This document shows positions 1-10,035 of a stretch of DNA of 59,748 nucleotides, piece after piece (position 1 is the stretch's first letter; each line of letters begins with the position of its first letter). The DNA lies in assembly GCA_023807065.1 (NCBI GenBank), contig JAJJLU010003527.1, positions 1-59,748 on the forward strand, given 5' to 3'. The notes below the pieces were generated by a model, which did no database searches, was not told where the DNA came from, and was given only the letters and a program-made list of their open reading frames with translations. The translations under genes were made by a program, and so were the position numbers. The DNA comes from Isotricha intestinalis (Eukaryota; Ciliophora; Litostomatea; Vestibuliferida; Isotrichidae).

Positions 1-290
1 GTTCAATAATTCTTTTAAACTTAAATCCTCATTCATTTACTATTAAAGGAATTTCTAAAAGATTTTCACGTGTATATGATTTATATCCATAAAAACAAGT
101 ATAAATTGTTTGAAAATAATGTATGAGTTTTCTCTATTCTTAAAAAACTCATCGTATTCTTTCTTCAAATTTTGATTTATTATTGTTATTGATTTCATGA
201 TACGCAGACATTGTATTTATACTGTTATTGTCTTCTTTTAATAATATTCTAAGAAATGCCATTGAATCATGTTGGCTTCTACTAAATAAT
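1..290 (-). pseudogene. Decayed ubiquitin carboxyl-terminal hydrolase (USP/UBP) fragment, cut by the window edge
   Basis: Read on the minus strand, three frames in succession give pieces typical of a protist USP catalytic domain. The first contains QHDSMAFLRILL, matching the QQDAxEFL box. The second has EYDEFFKNRENS. The third has CFYGYKSYTRENLLEIPL, which matches the part after the zinc-finger loop, where families show GYKSxSFENFLDIPL. Stops and at least two frame changes separate them, so no intact frame exists. The N-terminal Cys box and the C-terminal His box are not seen; the rest would lie left of the window. It looks like an old degraded copy rather than a gene with introns, because no GT..AG pair restores the frame. 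Confidence 0.6.
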
Positions 291-541
291 TTATATTTTT
301 ATTAAAATGTAAAATATTTATTTTTTTGTTTTTTTTTGAATTCTAATGAAAAACTCAGAACCACAAAGAAATTAGTTAATGTTAATATTAAAAATTTAAT
401 TGAATGTACTTTATTTAAATAAGATTATTGAAATATTAAAATAATTATATAAAATATTTTAAAAATGGTCTCTAAAAAAATTAAAATTGAATAAATTAAT
501 AAATATATTAGTTATTAATATCTTTATTAAAGAAATTCAAA
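291..541. other. Intergenic AT-rich spacer
   Basis: About 250 nt of AT-rich sequence between the USP relic and the 3' end of the first intact minus-strand gene. I see no coding frame, structured RNA or repeat in it. Confidence 0.6.
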
Positions 542-1408
542 TTAAATTTCTGTTTTATTATGTTCAACAATATTAAATTCTGTATTTGAATTTCCATAAT
601 TTGAAGAAGATAAAGAAAAATCTTTACCTTTTAATTTTCCAATTTGTTTTATATTTTTTTTTATATCAGTTAATTGTGTTATAATTAAAACTGGAAAAGA
701 AATATTCAAAATCACATATAATAAAATAAATATAATCCATATTAAAATTTCATTAGAATCAAATTCAATTAAATTATTAATTAACATTTGAATAACTATT
801 TCATAAATCATATCTATGAAAAAAATTCCTATAATAATAGAAACTAGAAAAATAATTTTTTTAATATATTTATAATATTGCTTATTAACTTCTTTTGCGC
901 CTAATTGAAATTGTCTAAACATATAACAATCTAATATTAAAATAAGAATTAAAGCAATAACATTAAAGATATTTAAAAAAATTTTATGAAAAACACCAAC
1001 ACAAACAAAATCACTAATTCCAATAATAAATTGTAATATAATATATATTTTTAAATATTTAATTTGTTTTTTTAATCTTTTTTCTTTTTGTTCTTTTGTT
1101 TCTTTATTATTTATAGATGATTGTGGTCTACTATTTTGTAATTCAAAAGTTATATTTAATTTAGTGCTTGTTATTCTTTCTGATTTTGGTTTATTTAATT
1201 TTTGTTTTTGTTTTATATTTTGTGGTAAAACTTCAAAATGACTTGAAGAATCACCTGTACTCAATTCTGTATTTGTATCCATAAAATTTGCTTCTGTATT
1301 ATATCTTTTTTCTTTTGTTGTGTTTAAAGATTTTTTTAATATTGAAAATTTTTCTATATTATATGATGATTGAGTTTTTTTATGATGTTTTGTTGATTTT
1401 TTTTTCAT
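542..1408 (-). CDS. Four-pass membrane protein of unknown function (288 aa)
   Basis: Not recognised as a named family. Residues 1-110 are hydrophilic, rich in Lys, Ser and Thr, and probably disordered. From about 118 the protein becomes hydrophobic, with four predicted membrane spans near 119-140, 145-165, 185-208 and 222-243, followed by a short basic tail. The layout (disordered cytosolic N-terminus, then a compact four-helix membrane unit) is common in protist membrane proteins and does not point to an activity. The ATG follows a run of A on the coding strand and the stop is TAA. The next gene upstream on the same strand ends about 1.9 kb away in divergent-free order. Membrane location is well supported; function is unknown. 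Confidence 0.7.
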   Translation of the reverse strand: MKKKSTKHHKKTQSSYNIEKFSILKKSLNTTKEKRYNTEANFMDTNTELSTGDSSSHFEVLPQNIKQKQKLNKPKSERITSTKLNITFELQNSRPQSSINNKETKEQKEKRLKKQIKYLKIYIILQFIIGISDFVCVGVFHKIFLNIFNVIALILILILDCYMFRQFQLGAKEVNKQYYKYIKKIIFLVSIIIGIFFIDMIYEIVIQMLINNLIEFDSNEILIWIIFILLYVILNISFPVLIITQLTDIKKNIKQIGKLKGKDFSLSSSNYGNSNTEFNIVEHNKTEI

Positions 1409-1523
1409 TTTTAAATTATATATTTAATTTGTTTTAATTTGAAATTTATATTTTTCAATTTTTTTATAATTATTTTATATTCTTAATGTTTTTTAATATT
1501 ATAATATTTATATAGAATTTATT

Positions 1524-3329
1524 TTAATAATATAAAACATCATCATATTTTAATGTATATGATTTATTTCTTTTTTTAATATTTTTGTTAATTGATTCTT
1601 CTTTAAAGTTCGATGTTGTTTGATGAATATATTCAACTTTTCTTTTGGGTAAATAATAAACTTTTTCTAATTTTTTTATAATTTTATTATTTCTTTCTAT
1701 TATTCTTTCTTTATTAATTTGTTCTTTAATTAAATTATTTTTAATTTTCTTTTGAATATCTGCTCGTTTTTTAGCTTGAAGATATGCAGCTAAACCACTG
1801 AAAGTTAATTTCTTTTCATTAATATAATATAAATTTTGCATTAAAAATCTTTCAACAATAAATAAACAATGTTTAATAGTATCATATTTGTTTCCTTTAT
1901 ATGAATAAAATTCTGCTTTTAAATCTAAAGCATTATATAAATTAGGAGAATTATATAAAACTTCAACATTATATGGTATAGTTTTAACTAAGGTTGCAAC
2001 TTTTGGATATATTTTCTTCTTTAAATTTATATCTTTTTTTCCATTTATTATTGATTTATATGTATTCTTTAAAATTAAATTTTTTCTTTTTCCTTCTAAA
2101 ACCATACTTTCCAATTCATTAATCTTTTTTTTTTCTTTTTTAATTTCTTCCATTTTTTCTTCAATTAAAGATTTTCTTTCTTCTCGTAAATTGGCAATAT
2201 CTTTTGTTAATTGATTATATTTTAAAAATAAATTCATAATATTTCCTTGAATTCTAGAATAATCATTTTGAAAATCTTTCATTGAATAATAAATTAAAGG
2301 TATTGGTTGACTTTCTCTTCTTTGAATAATTGGTTTGGATTGTTGGGTTTTAATATGATGACTATTTCCTACATAAGAATTTCTTTTAGCTCTTATAAGG
2401 CTTTTTTTCTTTGTTATATTTTTATCAAAAGATCTTCTTTGATTATTTTTTTTATTTTCTATTGCTAATGATGGAATAAATTTTTCTAAATGATATATTT
2501 GAATAACTTCTTTAGGTAAATCTTTTACATCTAAAACATGATATTTTATACATAATAATAAATTTATCATATTTTCTCCTTCAATTATTAATTTTTTATA
2601 ATTTAGTATTTTTCCTTGATAGTCTTTTATTGTTGTTTTTAATGATAATTCTTGTAAAAATATTTTTTTTAAATTTAATTTTTCTATCTCACATTGATTT
2701 GATAAAAACCTACAATATTGATTTAATTGATAATAGTATTTATAATATAATTCATTTGTATTTTTCAATTGATACATTTCCATTTCAATTCTTTCAATAT
2801 CATTTCTTTTTAATTCTAAAATATTTTCCGTCACTTTTTCAAGAATTTTAGAAACTAATTTAACTTTCTGAGCATTTAAAATATTATATTTAAAATCTAA
2901 TAAACTTTCTTTTCTTGCATTAATTTTAGGATAAATATTATATTTTCTTGTTTTAATTGGAAGAAAATATTCATGATTTATAGTTTTAAATTTTTGCTTG
3001 TCATCAATTTCATCAAATAAAATGTCTTTGATTTTAGGATTGTAATTATATTTTGTAATAAAAAATTGATTGTTTGAATTAGTTGTATTTTCATTACTTA
3101 AATTTCCAAATGATAAAGTTCTATTATGTGATAAAAATTTATCTTTTAAAAAACTTTTATGAAAATTTCTTAAACGACAACTTTTTTTTTTTAATTTTAT
3201 TTGATTAAAAGTTGATGAAGTAGAAGAAAAATGAGTTGTTGTTCTTCTTTTATTTAATGAAGAAATAGAATAAAAACTTGAACTTGTTTTATTTGCAATT
3301 GTGAAATAATTTTCTTTGGTGCTTAACAT
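1524..3329 (-). CDS. Large coiled-coil protein, possibly cytoskeletal or ciliary (601 aa)
   Basis: The N-terminal 130 residues are basic and Ser/Thr-rich. Two coiled-coil blocks follow, near 150-250 (Glu/Lys/Leu heptads) and near 355-415. After a folded-looking segment (about 440-510) a third charged helix (about 515-560) ends at a short motif VYYLPKRKVEY. This organisation resembles axonemal coiled-coil proteins of the CCDC/CFAP kind, but I cannot assign it to a member. Two other cilia-related genes are in the window (dynein p28, SPEF1), so a ciliary or cortical role is possible but is inference. No catalytic motif is visible. It lies just downstream of the 376-aa coiled-coil gene on the same strand, with a spacer under 40 nt. 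Confidence 0.7.
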   Translation of the reverse strand: MLSTKENYFTIANKTSSSFYSISSLNKRRTTTHFSSTSSTFNQIKLKKKSCRLRNFHKSFLKDKFLSHNRTLSFGNLSNENTTNSNNQFFITKYNYNPKIKDILFDEIDDKQKFKTINHEYFLPIKTRKYNIYPKINARKESLLDFKYNILNAQKVKLVSKILEKVTENILELKRNDIERIEMEMYQLKNTNELYYKYYYQLNQYCRFLSNQCEIEKLNLKKIFLQELSLKTTIKDYQGKILNYKKLIIEGENMINLLLCIKYHVLDVKDLPKEVIQIYHLEKFIPSLAIENKKNNQRRSFDKNITKKKSLIRAKRNSYVGNSHHIKTQQSKPIIQRRESQPIPLIYYSMKDFQNDYSRIQGNIMNLFLKYNQLTKDIANLREERKSLIEEKMEEIKKEKKKINELESMVLEGKRKNLILKNTYKSIINGKKDINLKKKIYPKVATLVKTIPYNVEVLYNSPNLYNALDLKAEFYSYKGNKYDTIKHCLFIVERFLMQNLYYINEKKLTFSGLAAYLQAKKRADIQKKIKNNLIKEQINKERIIERNNKIIKKLEKVYYLPKRKVEYIHQTTSNFKEESINKNIKKRNKSYTLKYDDVLYY

Positions 3330-3367
3330 ATTATTAATTATATAATTTCTTAATTAAATTATTATAA

Positions 3368-4498
3368 TTATTTTAATAATAAATCAGTTATTTTTTTTTC
3401 TATAATATCTAATTCTTTTAATATTTTTTCCAAAGATGAAAATTCATTTAATGTATCATTGTATTTTGTTTCTAGTTCTTTCATCTTATTTTCATTTATT
3501 TTTATATTTTCTGAAATATTTTTAATATATTCTGAAAATTTATTTGATTTTTCTTTTATTTCTTTTATTGCTATTAATCTTTGTTCAATATATTCTAATA
3601 TTGTTTCATAAGATTCATTTAATTCAACTAATGAATATAAATCTTTTAATTTTATAAAATATTCTCTATTTCTATCTTTATATTTTTGTACTTCTTCTAA
3701 ATTTTTTGTAATTTTATTAAAAATATCTTCTTTTTCTTTATTTGTTTTTTTTGATTTTTCCTTCACAATTTCAATTAAATGATTTATTATTTCACTTAAT
3801 GTATTTTCATCCAAATTTTCTTTTTCTTTTATACCAATTAATTGTTCTAAATTAGTAATTTGATTTTCTAATTCTTTAATATCTTTATTATATTTATTTA
3901 TATCATATTCTTCATTATTTTTGTTTCTAATAAATAATTCATAATTATCATTTAAATCTTGATTTTTACAATTTATTAAATCATTTCTTTGTTTATTTAT
4001 TATTTCAAACAATTCTTTCGTATTTTGAGTATATTTTTCCATATTCTCTTTAATACTATTTTTAATATCAATATTATTTTTATTTTTTTTATATGCATCA
4101 CTTTGTATAATACTATTTAATTTCTTAGAATAAAGATCAAGTTCTTTTAATACTTCATCAAAATTTTCAGTTTCTTTTAAAATTAAATTATCCCCATAAG
4201 TGGAAATATAATTTTTTAATTCTTTAGAATTATTTTCAAAATCTTCTTTCAATTTATTTATTCTAGAAATAGGATCAATATTATCTTTTTTCTTTTCTAA
4301 ATAATTATTATCTTTTCCATAAAATTTAGCTTGAAATTTATAAACATCAATTAAATTTTCGTTTTCATCTTCTTTTGCAATACCTAAATCTTTTAACATT
4401 TCATCTCTAATTTTTTTATTTTCTTTATCAATATCATATTGTTCTGTTTCTTCACTATTATTTGAATAACATTCCATTTCATTTTCTTCATTTGTCAT
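3368..4498 (-). CDS. Acidic coiled-coil protein (376 aa)
   Basis: Almost entirely charged and helical, with an acidic N-terminus (Glu/Asp-rich first 60 residues), then near-continuous coiled coil from about 80 to the end. Around 75-85 it reads NIDPISRINKLKEDF, which is loosely like the start of the dynamitin (dynactin p50) coiled coil, but the likeness is too weak to name it. No enzyme motif or membrane segment is present. The start lies only 54 nt from the divergently transcribed RING/B-box/WD40 gene, so the two share a very short AT-rich bidirectional promoter region. Confidence 0.65.
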   Translation of the reverse strand: MTNEENEMECYSNNSEETEQYDIDKENKKIRDEMLKDLGIAKEDENENLIDVYKFQAKFYGKDNNYLEKKKDNIDPISRINKLKEDFENNSKELKNYISTYGDNLILKETENFDEVLKELDLYSKKLNSIIQSDAYKKNKNNIDIKNSIKENMEKYTQNTKELFEIINKQRNDLINCKNQDLNDNYELFIRNKNNEEYDINKYNKDIKELENQITNLEQLIGIKEKENLDENTLSEIINHLIEIVKEKSKKTNKEKEDIFNKITKNLEEVQKYKDRNREYFIKLKDLYSLVELNESYETILEYIEQRLIAIKEIKEKSNKFSEYIKNISENIKINENKMKELETKYNDTLNEFSSLEKILKELDIIEKKITDLLLK

Positions 4499-4552
4499 TT
4501 TTTTTAAATAATTAAAAAATTTTTTTTTGAATATATTTTAAATTTATAATAA

Positions 4553-6322
4553 ATGAAATGTTTTAAATGTAAACTACAATATTTAGAAGGAGATTTTATT
4601 AAATTTTCATGTGACCATTATATTTGTCATTTTTGTTTTTCTAGAAATGTATTAATTCAACTTATTAATAATTTAAAAGAAAGTGATAATTTAATAAATT
4701 GTAAATGTGCTTTAAATGGTAGTTTTACTTTTGATATTTCTTTTCTTGAAAAATTAAATTTTAGTCAAAATATTGAAGAAAGTAATATTTGTGTAAAACA
4801 TGAAAAAAATTATATTTATTATTGTAAAAATGATAAAAGCTTATTATGTGAAAATTGTATTACAATTGGAGAACATTATTCTCATGAATTAATAAATATT
4901 AATGAAGCAATTCAAAAGTATAATGAATGTTTTTCAAACTTTAAATTTAAAAGTTTTAATGAAATAAATGATTATATCCAAGAGTATTCAACTCAATTCA
5001 AAAATTCAATTGAGGAAACTTTTAGTGAAGAGATTTCCAAAATTGATGAATTGATATCCCTTTTAAATCAGTATAAAGAAGAAATATTAAAACAAAAAAA
5101 TTATCAAAAATATTATGAAGAATTAATACTATCATTAATGAAAAAATATTATTCAAGAAGTTTCTTGGATATTGAAAAATTAAATGTTTCAAAAATAAAT
5201 CAATCATTTCATTTATATAAAAAGTATTCTAAAACTCAATTTAATTTAGGAAATTTTTCAATAAAGAAATTCGAAAAAATAATTCCATCAATAGAAAGCA
5301 TAATAGAAAAAGTTAAAGAAATATCAAAATTATATAAATTGCAAGTATCAATATTATATCCATATATGGGAATTATAAAAAATTATGAAAAAATAGAACA
5401 AATAACAAATATTCATAAATATACTACAACATGTATAACATATATAAATGAAACAAATCAAATAGCAACAGGTTCATCAGATAAAATTATAAATATTTTC
5501 AATCCAAATTATAATTCATATATTTTATTTAAAAAATTAGAAGGACATACAAATGGAATTAATTCCCTTTGTAATATAAATAATTATTTAATTTCAGGAG
5601 GAAAAGATTTAACAGTTAGAATATGGGATATAAATAATGATTATATTTCATTTCAAATTATTGATGATTTTATGGAAGAAATAAATAAATTAGTTTCATT
5701 TAATAATGGAAAAAATAATGGTTTTTTAACATGTGGTGAAGAAACATGTATAAAATTATATACTTTGAATGAAGAAAATACATTTCAAATAAATCAATAT
5801 TTAGATTATCATGAATCTGGAATTAATGATATTATTCTAATGAATAATAATGATTTAATTTCAGGAGGAAATGATACTGCTCTTTTAATTTGGAAAGATA
5901 AAGGGGAAATTAAAGAAAATTATTTTTTAGAACAATGTATTGGAATTGGATTAAAAATAGGAAATTTATGTAAATTTAATGATAAATTTATAGTAGGAGT
6001 AGAAAGACAATATTTTATAAAATTATTTGCTTATGATAATGCTACTGAAAAGTATTTTTTATTCAGTGAAATAAAAGATTTTGTTCATGAGAAACAAATT
6101 AATCAAATAATCATATTAAAAGATTTAAGAATTGCAAGTTGTTCTTTTGATAAAACTATTAAAATTTGGAGATTCAATGAATTAACTAAAGAATTTAGAA
6201 ATGATCAAATTTTAACTGATCATAAATCTGTAATTTATGGAATTACAGAAAATAAAAAAGGAAGATTAATATCTGTTGGAATGGATAATTCTATGGTAAT
6301 ATGGAAAAAAATAGAGTCTTAA
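4553..6322 (+). CDS. RING-like / B-box / coiled-coil / WD40 protein (589 aa, TRIM-like)
   Basis: A Cys/His zinc-finger at residues 3-50 starts CFKC and continues CDHYICHFC, resembling a RING with a reduced second half. A B-box zinc finger follows near 80-115 (CVKHEKNYIYYC, then CENC and two His). Residues 120-260 are coiled coil. From about 285 to the end there are WD40 repeats, with recognisable GGKDLTVRIWD, SGGNDTALLIW, CSFDKTIKIW and GMDNSMVIW strands, making a beta-propeller. This is a TRIM architecture with a WD40 propeller in place of B30.2, a combination frequent in ciliates. An E3 ubiquitin-ligase or scaffold role is likely from the family, though whether the degenerate RING binds an E2 cannot be seen. 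It converges on the CCCH gene across a 240-nt spacer. Confidence 0.85.
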   Translation: MKCFKCKLQYLEGDFIKFSCDHYICHFCFSRNVLIQLINNLKESDNLINCKCALNGSFTFDISFLEKLNFSQNIEESNICVKHEKNYIYYCKNDKSLLCENCITIGEHYSHELININEAIQKYNECFSNFKFKSFNEINDYIQEYSTQFKNSIEETFSEEISKIDELISLLNQYKEEILKQKNYQKYYEELILSLMKKYYSRSFLDIEKLNVSKINQSFHLYKKYSKTQFNLGNFSIKKFEKIIPSIESIIEKVKEISKLYKLQVSILYPYMGIIKNYEKIEQITNIHKYTTTCITYINETNQIATGSSDKIINIFNPNYNSYILFKKLEGHTNGINSLCNINNYLISGGKDLTVRIWDINNDYISFQIIDDFMEEINKLVSFNNGKNNGFLTCGEETCIKLYTLNEENTFQINQYLDYHESGINDIILMNNNDLISGGNDTALLIWKDKGEIKENYFLEQCIGIGLKIGNLCKFNDKFIVGVERQYFIKLFAYDNATEKYFLFSEIKDFVHEKQINQIIILKDLRIASCSFDKTIKIWRFNELTKEFRNDQILTDHKSVIYGITENKKGRLISVGMDNSMVIWKKIES

Positions 6323-6563
6323 AAATTATAATTTAATATTTAATTTATTTAACTTTAAAAAAATTATAGTTTATAAGTTTTTTAAAATTTTGAATAATTA
6401 TTAATCTTATTTATCTTTTTATTTAATTTTATTTTAATTCCTTAGTGTACGAATTATTATTATTATTATTAATCCTATTAACATAATAAAATAATTATTA
6501 TTATTATTAAAGTTAAAGCTTTAAAAAATAAGATAAATAATAATTACCAAAACAAACAATTCC

Positions 6564-7178
6564 TTAATTTCCACTCCCATTATTATTATTATTATTATTC
6601 ATAGCACCATTACCATTATTAGTTGTAAACTGTGGAATATTCATATCAATACCTTGAGGATTCATATTAACTCCCATCATTAATTGATTAGGATCAATTT
6701 GCCCAGCCATAGTCATTTGTTGCATTTGATTAATATCCATATTTTGCATTCCTAAATTTTGCATCATTGGATCCATAGGCATCATATTCATATTCATCAT
6801 ATATGGATACATCATCATTGGTTGTTGCATTTGATATAAATTTGACGTTTTATCTCTTAAATCAGTATCTCCATGCGCAAAAGTACAATGGTTACCATAT
6901 TTACATGTTCCGTCTTTTTCCCAATTTTTACATTTTACTATTTTATAGTTTATCATTGATTTCTGATTCTTTGTCATTTCCATTGTATTATCTTGAGTTA
7001 TTTGACCATTAAATGCGCGAAGCTCTTGTGGACCATGTGCAAATTGACATTTGTCACCATATGTACATCCTTGAGGAGTGTTGTAATGCTTACACATCAT
7101 TGTCTTGTATCGTGCGTTGTTCGGACCCTATTAAAAATTATGTTATTTATATTGTTTTCTTACTTTTGGAACTTGCAT
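6564..7178 (-). CDS. Tandem CCCH zinc-finger RNA-binding protein, tristetraprolin/TIS11-like (192 aa, two exons)
   Basis: Two CCCH fingers with the exact C-x8-C-x5-C-x3-H spacing (CKHYNTPQGCTYGDKCQFAH and CKNWEKDGTCKYGNHCTFAH) identify a TIS11/tristetraprolin type protein that binds AU-rich mRNA elements and promotes mRNA decay. The C-terminal half is rich in Met, Gln and Asn (for example runs of MMP and poly-Asn), probably disordered. An ORF starting at 7100 would cut off the lead-in of finger 1. Splicing a 36-nt intron (7128-7163) joins a 15-nt first exon (7164-7178, MQVPK) to GPNNARYKTMMCKHY, restoring the family's conserved (K/R)YKT lead-in before finger 1. In this AU-rich transcriptome its targets may be very many. 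Stop is TAA. Confidence 0.88.
7128..7163 (-). other. 36-nt GT..AG intron in the CCCH gene
   Basis: On the minus strand the intron begins gtaagaaaac and ends tttttaatag. Removing it joins codons AAA and GGT in phase 0 and adds the conserved ARYKT segment before the first zinc finger. Confidence 0.8.
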
Positions 7179-7324
7179 TTTTTTTATATATATTTTTTTG
7201 GAATTTTTTTGTTTTTTTTTAAATATTTTTTTAATATTTTTTTATATTTTAATGTCTTTTAATTTTATTTTTTTGATTTGAGAATAATTTATAAATTATA
7301 TTTTTTAAATAATGAATGGTTGGA

Positions 7325-7894
7325 TTAAATTTTATTTATAAATTCATTCAATCTTTTTGTTTTCTCTACTATTTCACTTTCATCTTCTTTTAAAACCCAT
7401 TCTTCATATAAAGTTATTGTTCTTCCACTCATCAGTACTAAATTAATTTTTAAACCTGATAAAATTTGATTAATTTCTTTTTTTAAAAGCATAAATTCTT
7501 GAATATCAAATAAAGAATATTCATTATTTTGAAAAAAGGAAAATTTTTGAATCATACATTTTTTTTCCATTTCAATTGTTTTTTTGTCTTTATTTAATTT
7601 AACATTTATTCCATAAGGGAAAATGCTTATTATATAAAAAGCAATTGATAAAAGAATAATAATTATAAAAACTACTTTAAATTTAAATATTATAGTTATA
7701 AAAATTAAAAGAATTATTGAGAATATTGTAAAAATATAAAATATAAGAGGAACATTTTTATGTGTTAAAAAGAAATAATTTGTAATTTGAATTTGATTTA
7801 AATAATCAAAATTAGGTTCCTTAATTTCAAAACTTTTTCTAGTATCATCTTTACTATAATTTACTTCATTAAGAGGAATATTATTTTCTGACAT
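7325..7894 (-). CDS. Small membrane-hairpin protein of unknown function (189 aa)
   Basis: After about 48 hydrophilic residues, two adjacent long hydrophobic segments (about 50-70 and 73-95) form a predicted transmembrane hairpin. The remaining 90 residues are cytosolic-looking, with alternating beta-type hydrophobics (for example INLVLMSGRTITLYEEWVL), which may form a small beta domain of the PH or bPH kind, but this is only an impression. No family recognised. The ATG follows an A-rich leader on the coding strand; stop is TAA. Confidence 0.65.
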   Translation of the reverse strand: MSENNIPLNEVNYSKDDTRKSFEIKEPNFDYLNQIQITNYFFLTHKNVPLIFYIFTIFSIILLIFITIIFKFKVVFIIIILLSIAFYIISIFPYGINVKLNKDKKTIEMEKKCMIQKFSFFQNNEYSLFDIQEFMLLKKEINQILSGLKINLVLMSGRTITLYEEWVLKEDESEIVEKTKRLNEFINKI

Positions 7895-8633
7895 TTTCTT
7901 TGTAATTATTTACAAATAATGTTTTAAAAAATTAAGCAACAAAATATGTTTAAATGTATTTTTCCAATAATATATTATTTTCTTTTCTCTCATTATTTTC
8001 TTAAATAAAATGAATAATAGAATATTAAATTTTATAATTATAATAAAATGATGAGCATTCAACTAATAATAATTTGATATATTCTTATCTTTAATTATAT
8101 CAAGAATCTTAAAATCAATATCCTTAACAATACAATTAATAGTTTTTCATAATAATTGGATTTTGAAACTACAAATAAAACAATATTATAAAATAATTAT
8201 GAAAATAAAGAAGAATTTGAAGGAGTTTATAATTGATCAAATAAAAATCAATATAATTTTAATGATATATATTTTTTGTATAACAATAAAATCATTTTCA
8301 AATAAAAAAAATAATAAACTTATAAATAATAAAATTCCAATTAAAGAATAAATTTAATTCAATTTAACCATAATTAATCCCTATAAATTTAGAAAAAAAA
8401 TAAACAATTTAGAATAAAATTTAAGTAAAAATTAAGAAGAAATAAAAATTTTTAAAATTATCTGAATTTAAAAAATATTTGATTTATAGAAAAAAAATTT
8501 TAAAAATTAACTGTATTTATTTATAAAATAACAAGAAAATAAATAAAAGATATATAACCTAAAATTGAAGGATTATTACCTTTTCTTAAATTTAACAGAA
8601 TATCAAAAAAAAAATAATACAAATATCTTTATG
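7895..8633. other. Long spacer with a possible gene relic
   Basis: About 740 nt with no convincing intact gene. On the plus strand around 8150-8320 two frames alternate: one holds a 62-aa ORF rich in Ile and Lys, and the neighbouring frame reads NYENKEEFEGVYN, stop, then NKNQYNFNDIYFLYNNK. The second looks more protein-like and is broken by stops, so a decayed gene is possible. Nothing else stands out. Confidence 0.35.
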
Positions 8634-9080
8634 TTATTTATATAGATGATTTTGATATTCTTTTTTAATAATAAATTGGATTAATCTTTCTTTTATTTTC
8701 AAAATTTCACAATTTATTTTATTTACGTGAATAAAATCTTTTATATAAAATTTATTTTTGTTTATTTTTCCATTTTCCTCATTTATTTCATCATTAGTTT
8801 TATCTATTTTATCCTTATCTTCATTATTACAAATTTGATTATTTTTCTCTTTCTCAGAAAAAAATTCTTTATTTAAAGAACTTTTTATCTGGATATCATT
8901 AGAATTATTATAAAGAGAAAAATCTATAGAATTTTCTTTATTCTTCTTCATTTCATCACTATTATTAAAATAAATTTCTTTATTTACATTACCATTACAA
9001 TTTTCGATTTTTCCTTCTTTTTTATCTTTAAAACATTTTCTATTAAAATCTTCCATTTTATTAAATTTTAATAATATCAT
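8634..9080 (-). CDS. Hypothetical low-complexity Asn/Lys/Glu-rich protein (148 aa)
   Basis: The sequence is dominated by Asn, Lys, Glu, Asp and Ile, with no membrane segment or known motif. Residues 40-110 look disordered and the last 40 residues (FYIKDFIHVNKINCEILKIK and on) could be one or two helices. Two in-frame ATGs (residues 1 and 9) are close together; the second has the better A/T-flanked context. It may be a real short gene or a fragment. Its 3' neighbour is the spacer at 7895-8633 and its 5' neighbour is the dynein p28 gene on the same strand. Confidence 0.4.
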   Translation of the reverse strand: MILLKFNKMEDFNRKCFKDKKEGKIENCNGNVNKEIYFNNSDEMKKNKENSIDFSLYNNSNDIQIKSSLNKEFFSEKEKNNQICNNEDKDKIDKTNDEINEENGKINKNKFYIKDFIHVNKINCEILKIKERLIQFIIKKEYQNHLYK

Positions 9081-9177
9081 TATATGAACAAAAAATAAAA
9101 AAATCTTTCAAAATAATAAAAAAATTAAAAATTAAAAAACTTATTTTAAAAAATAAAAAAAAAAAAACTAAAAAATT

Positions 9178-10035
9178 CTACTTTCCATGAAAAGTTAATT
9201 TTTCCTTTAACTTTTCTTTAAAAGCATTAGCTTTTTTTCTTCCTTCTAAAATTTCTTCTTCATGTTTATTTTTTTCTTCTTCTCTTCTTTCTTTGTCTTT
9301 TCTATCCATTTCTTCAATTTCTTGAATAATATTATTAATTTCATTTTCAAGAACTTCACATTCACTTTCAACTTTTTCAATATCATCATTAATTTTTTTT
9401 TTTTCTTCTTCAGCAAGAAGCAAAGTTCTAATTCCATAAGCAACAGAACTTTCATATAAAGTTTGATAAGAAGAAACAGTCATTTCACTTTCTTTTTTAA
9501 TTCTACTTAATAAAATTCCTCTTTCTAAACAATTTAAAGTAACTTGTCTTATTAATTCATCAAAACATTCATCATATAATTTTTCTCTTATTGGACAAAT
9601 TCCTGTTTCTCTTGCTTTTTCAGTTAATAATTTTTGATCTAAACCTTCTTGTAAATTTAATACTTCTCCTTTTGAAACTGGACAACTTGTTACATATTGA
9701 ACCCAAGTTTTTTCATTTTCTTTTATTTTCTTTGGAGGTAATATTTTATTTAATGCATCTCTTACTGAATATGTAAAATCTTTATTTCCAGAATTTTCTA
9801 TTATTTCACGAAGATATAATTGACATTGTTCTTCGTTTTGATTTAAGTCTTCTATTGTCTTTTTATTTGTTGAAGAACTTACTAAAAACGGAGTATCATA
9901 TTTTACTAATGATGTTATTAATGTAATGTTTTGAGCTCTTTGTAAGTTTAATCGAGCACTTTCTGCTATTTCTTCTTTTATGAAATCAAGTTTTTCTGCT
10001 TTATTTTTAAATTGGTTTGGTATTTCTAAAGACAT
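9178..10035 (-). CDS. DNALI1: Axonemal inner-arm dynein light intermediate chain p28 (285 aa)
   Basis: Clear member of the p28/DNALI1 family, which binds single-headed inner-arm dyneins in cilia and flagella. Hallmarks in order: SLVKYDTPFLVS near residue 42; ILPPKK then WVQYVTSCPVSKGEVLNLQ near 115-135; RETGICPIREKLYDECFDEL near 145-165; IRQVTLNCLERGILL, then YQTLYESSVAYGIR near 190-203. The C-terminal 75 residues are a Glu/Lys coiled coil, as in the family. Length is close to the usual 250-260 residues, slightly longer at the tail. The start is supported by the family's short lead before the SLVKYD box. Stop is TAG. Presence of this gene shows that the organism builds motile cilia. Confidence 0.95.
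   Translation of the reverse strand: MSLEIPNQFKNKAEKLDFIKEEIAESARLNLQRAQNITLITSLVKYDTPFLVSSSTNKKTIEDLNQNEEQCQLYLREIIENSGNKDFTYSVRDALNKILPPKKIKENEKTWVQYVTSCPVSKGEVLNLQEGLDQKLLTEKARETGICPIREKLYDECFDELIRQVTLNCLERGILLSRIKKESEMTVSSYQTLYESSVAYGIRTLLLAEEEKKKINDDIEKVESECEVLENEINNIIQEIEEMDRKDKERREEEKNKHEEEILEGRKKANAFKEKLKEKLTFHGK

Noticed and set aside
8163..8351. 62-aa plus-strand ORF (Lys/Ile-rich)
   Set aside because: Composition is just that of AT-rich spacer, the neighbouring frame looks more protein-like, and no start context or domain supports it.
9262..9776. Phe/Leu-rich plus-strand ORFs opposite the p28 gene
   Set aside because: Antisense shadows of the Lys/Glu coiled coil of dynein p28.
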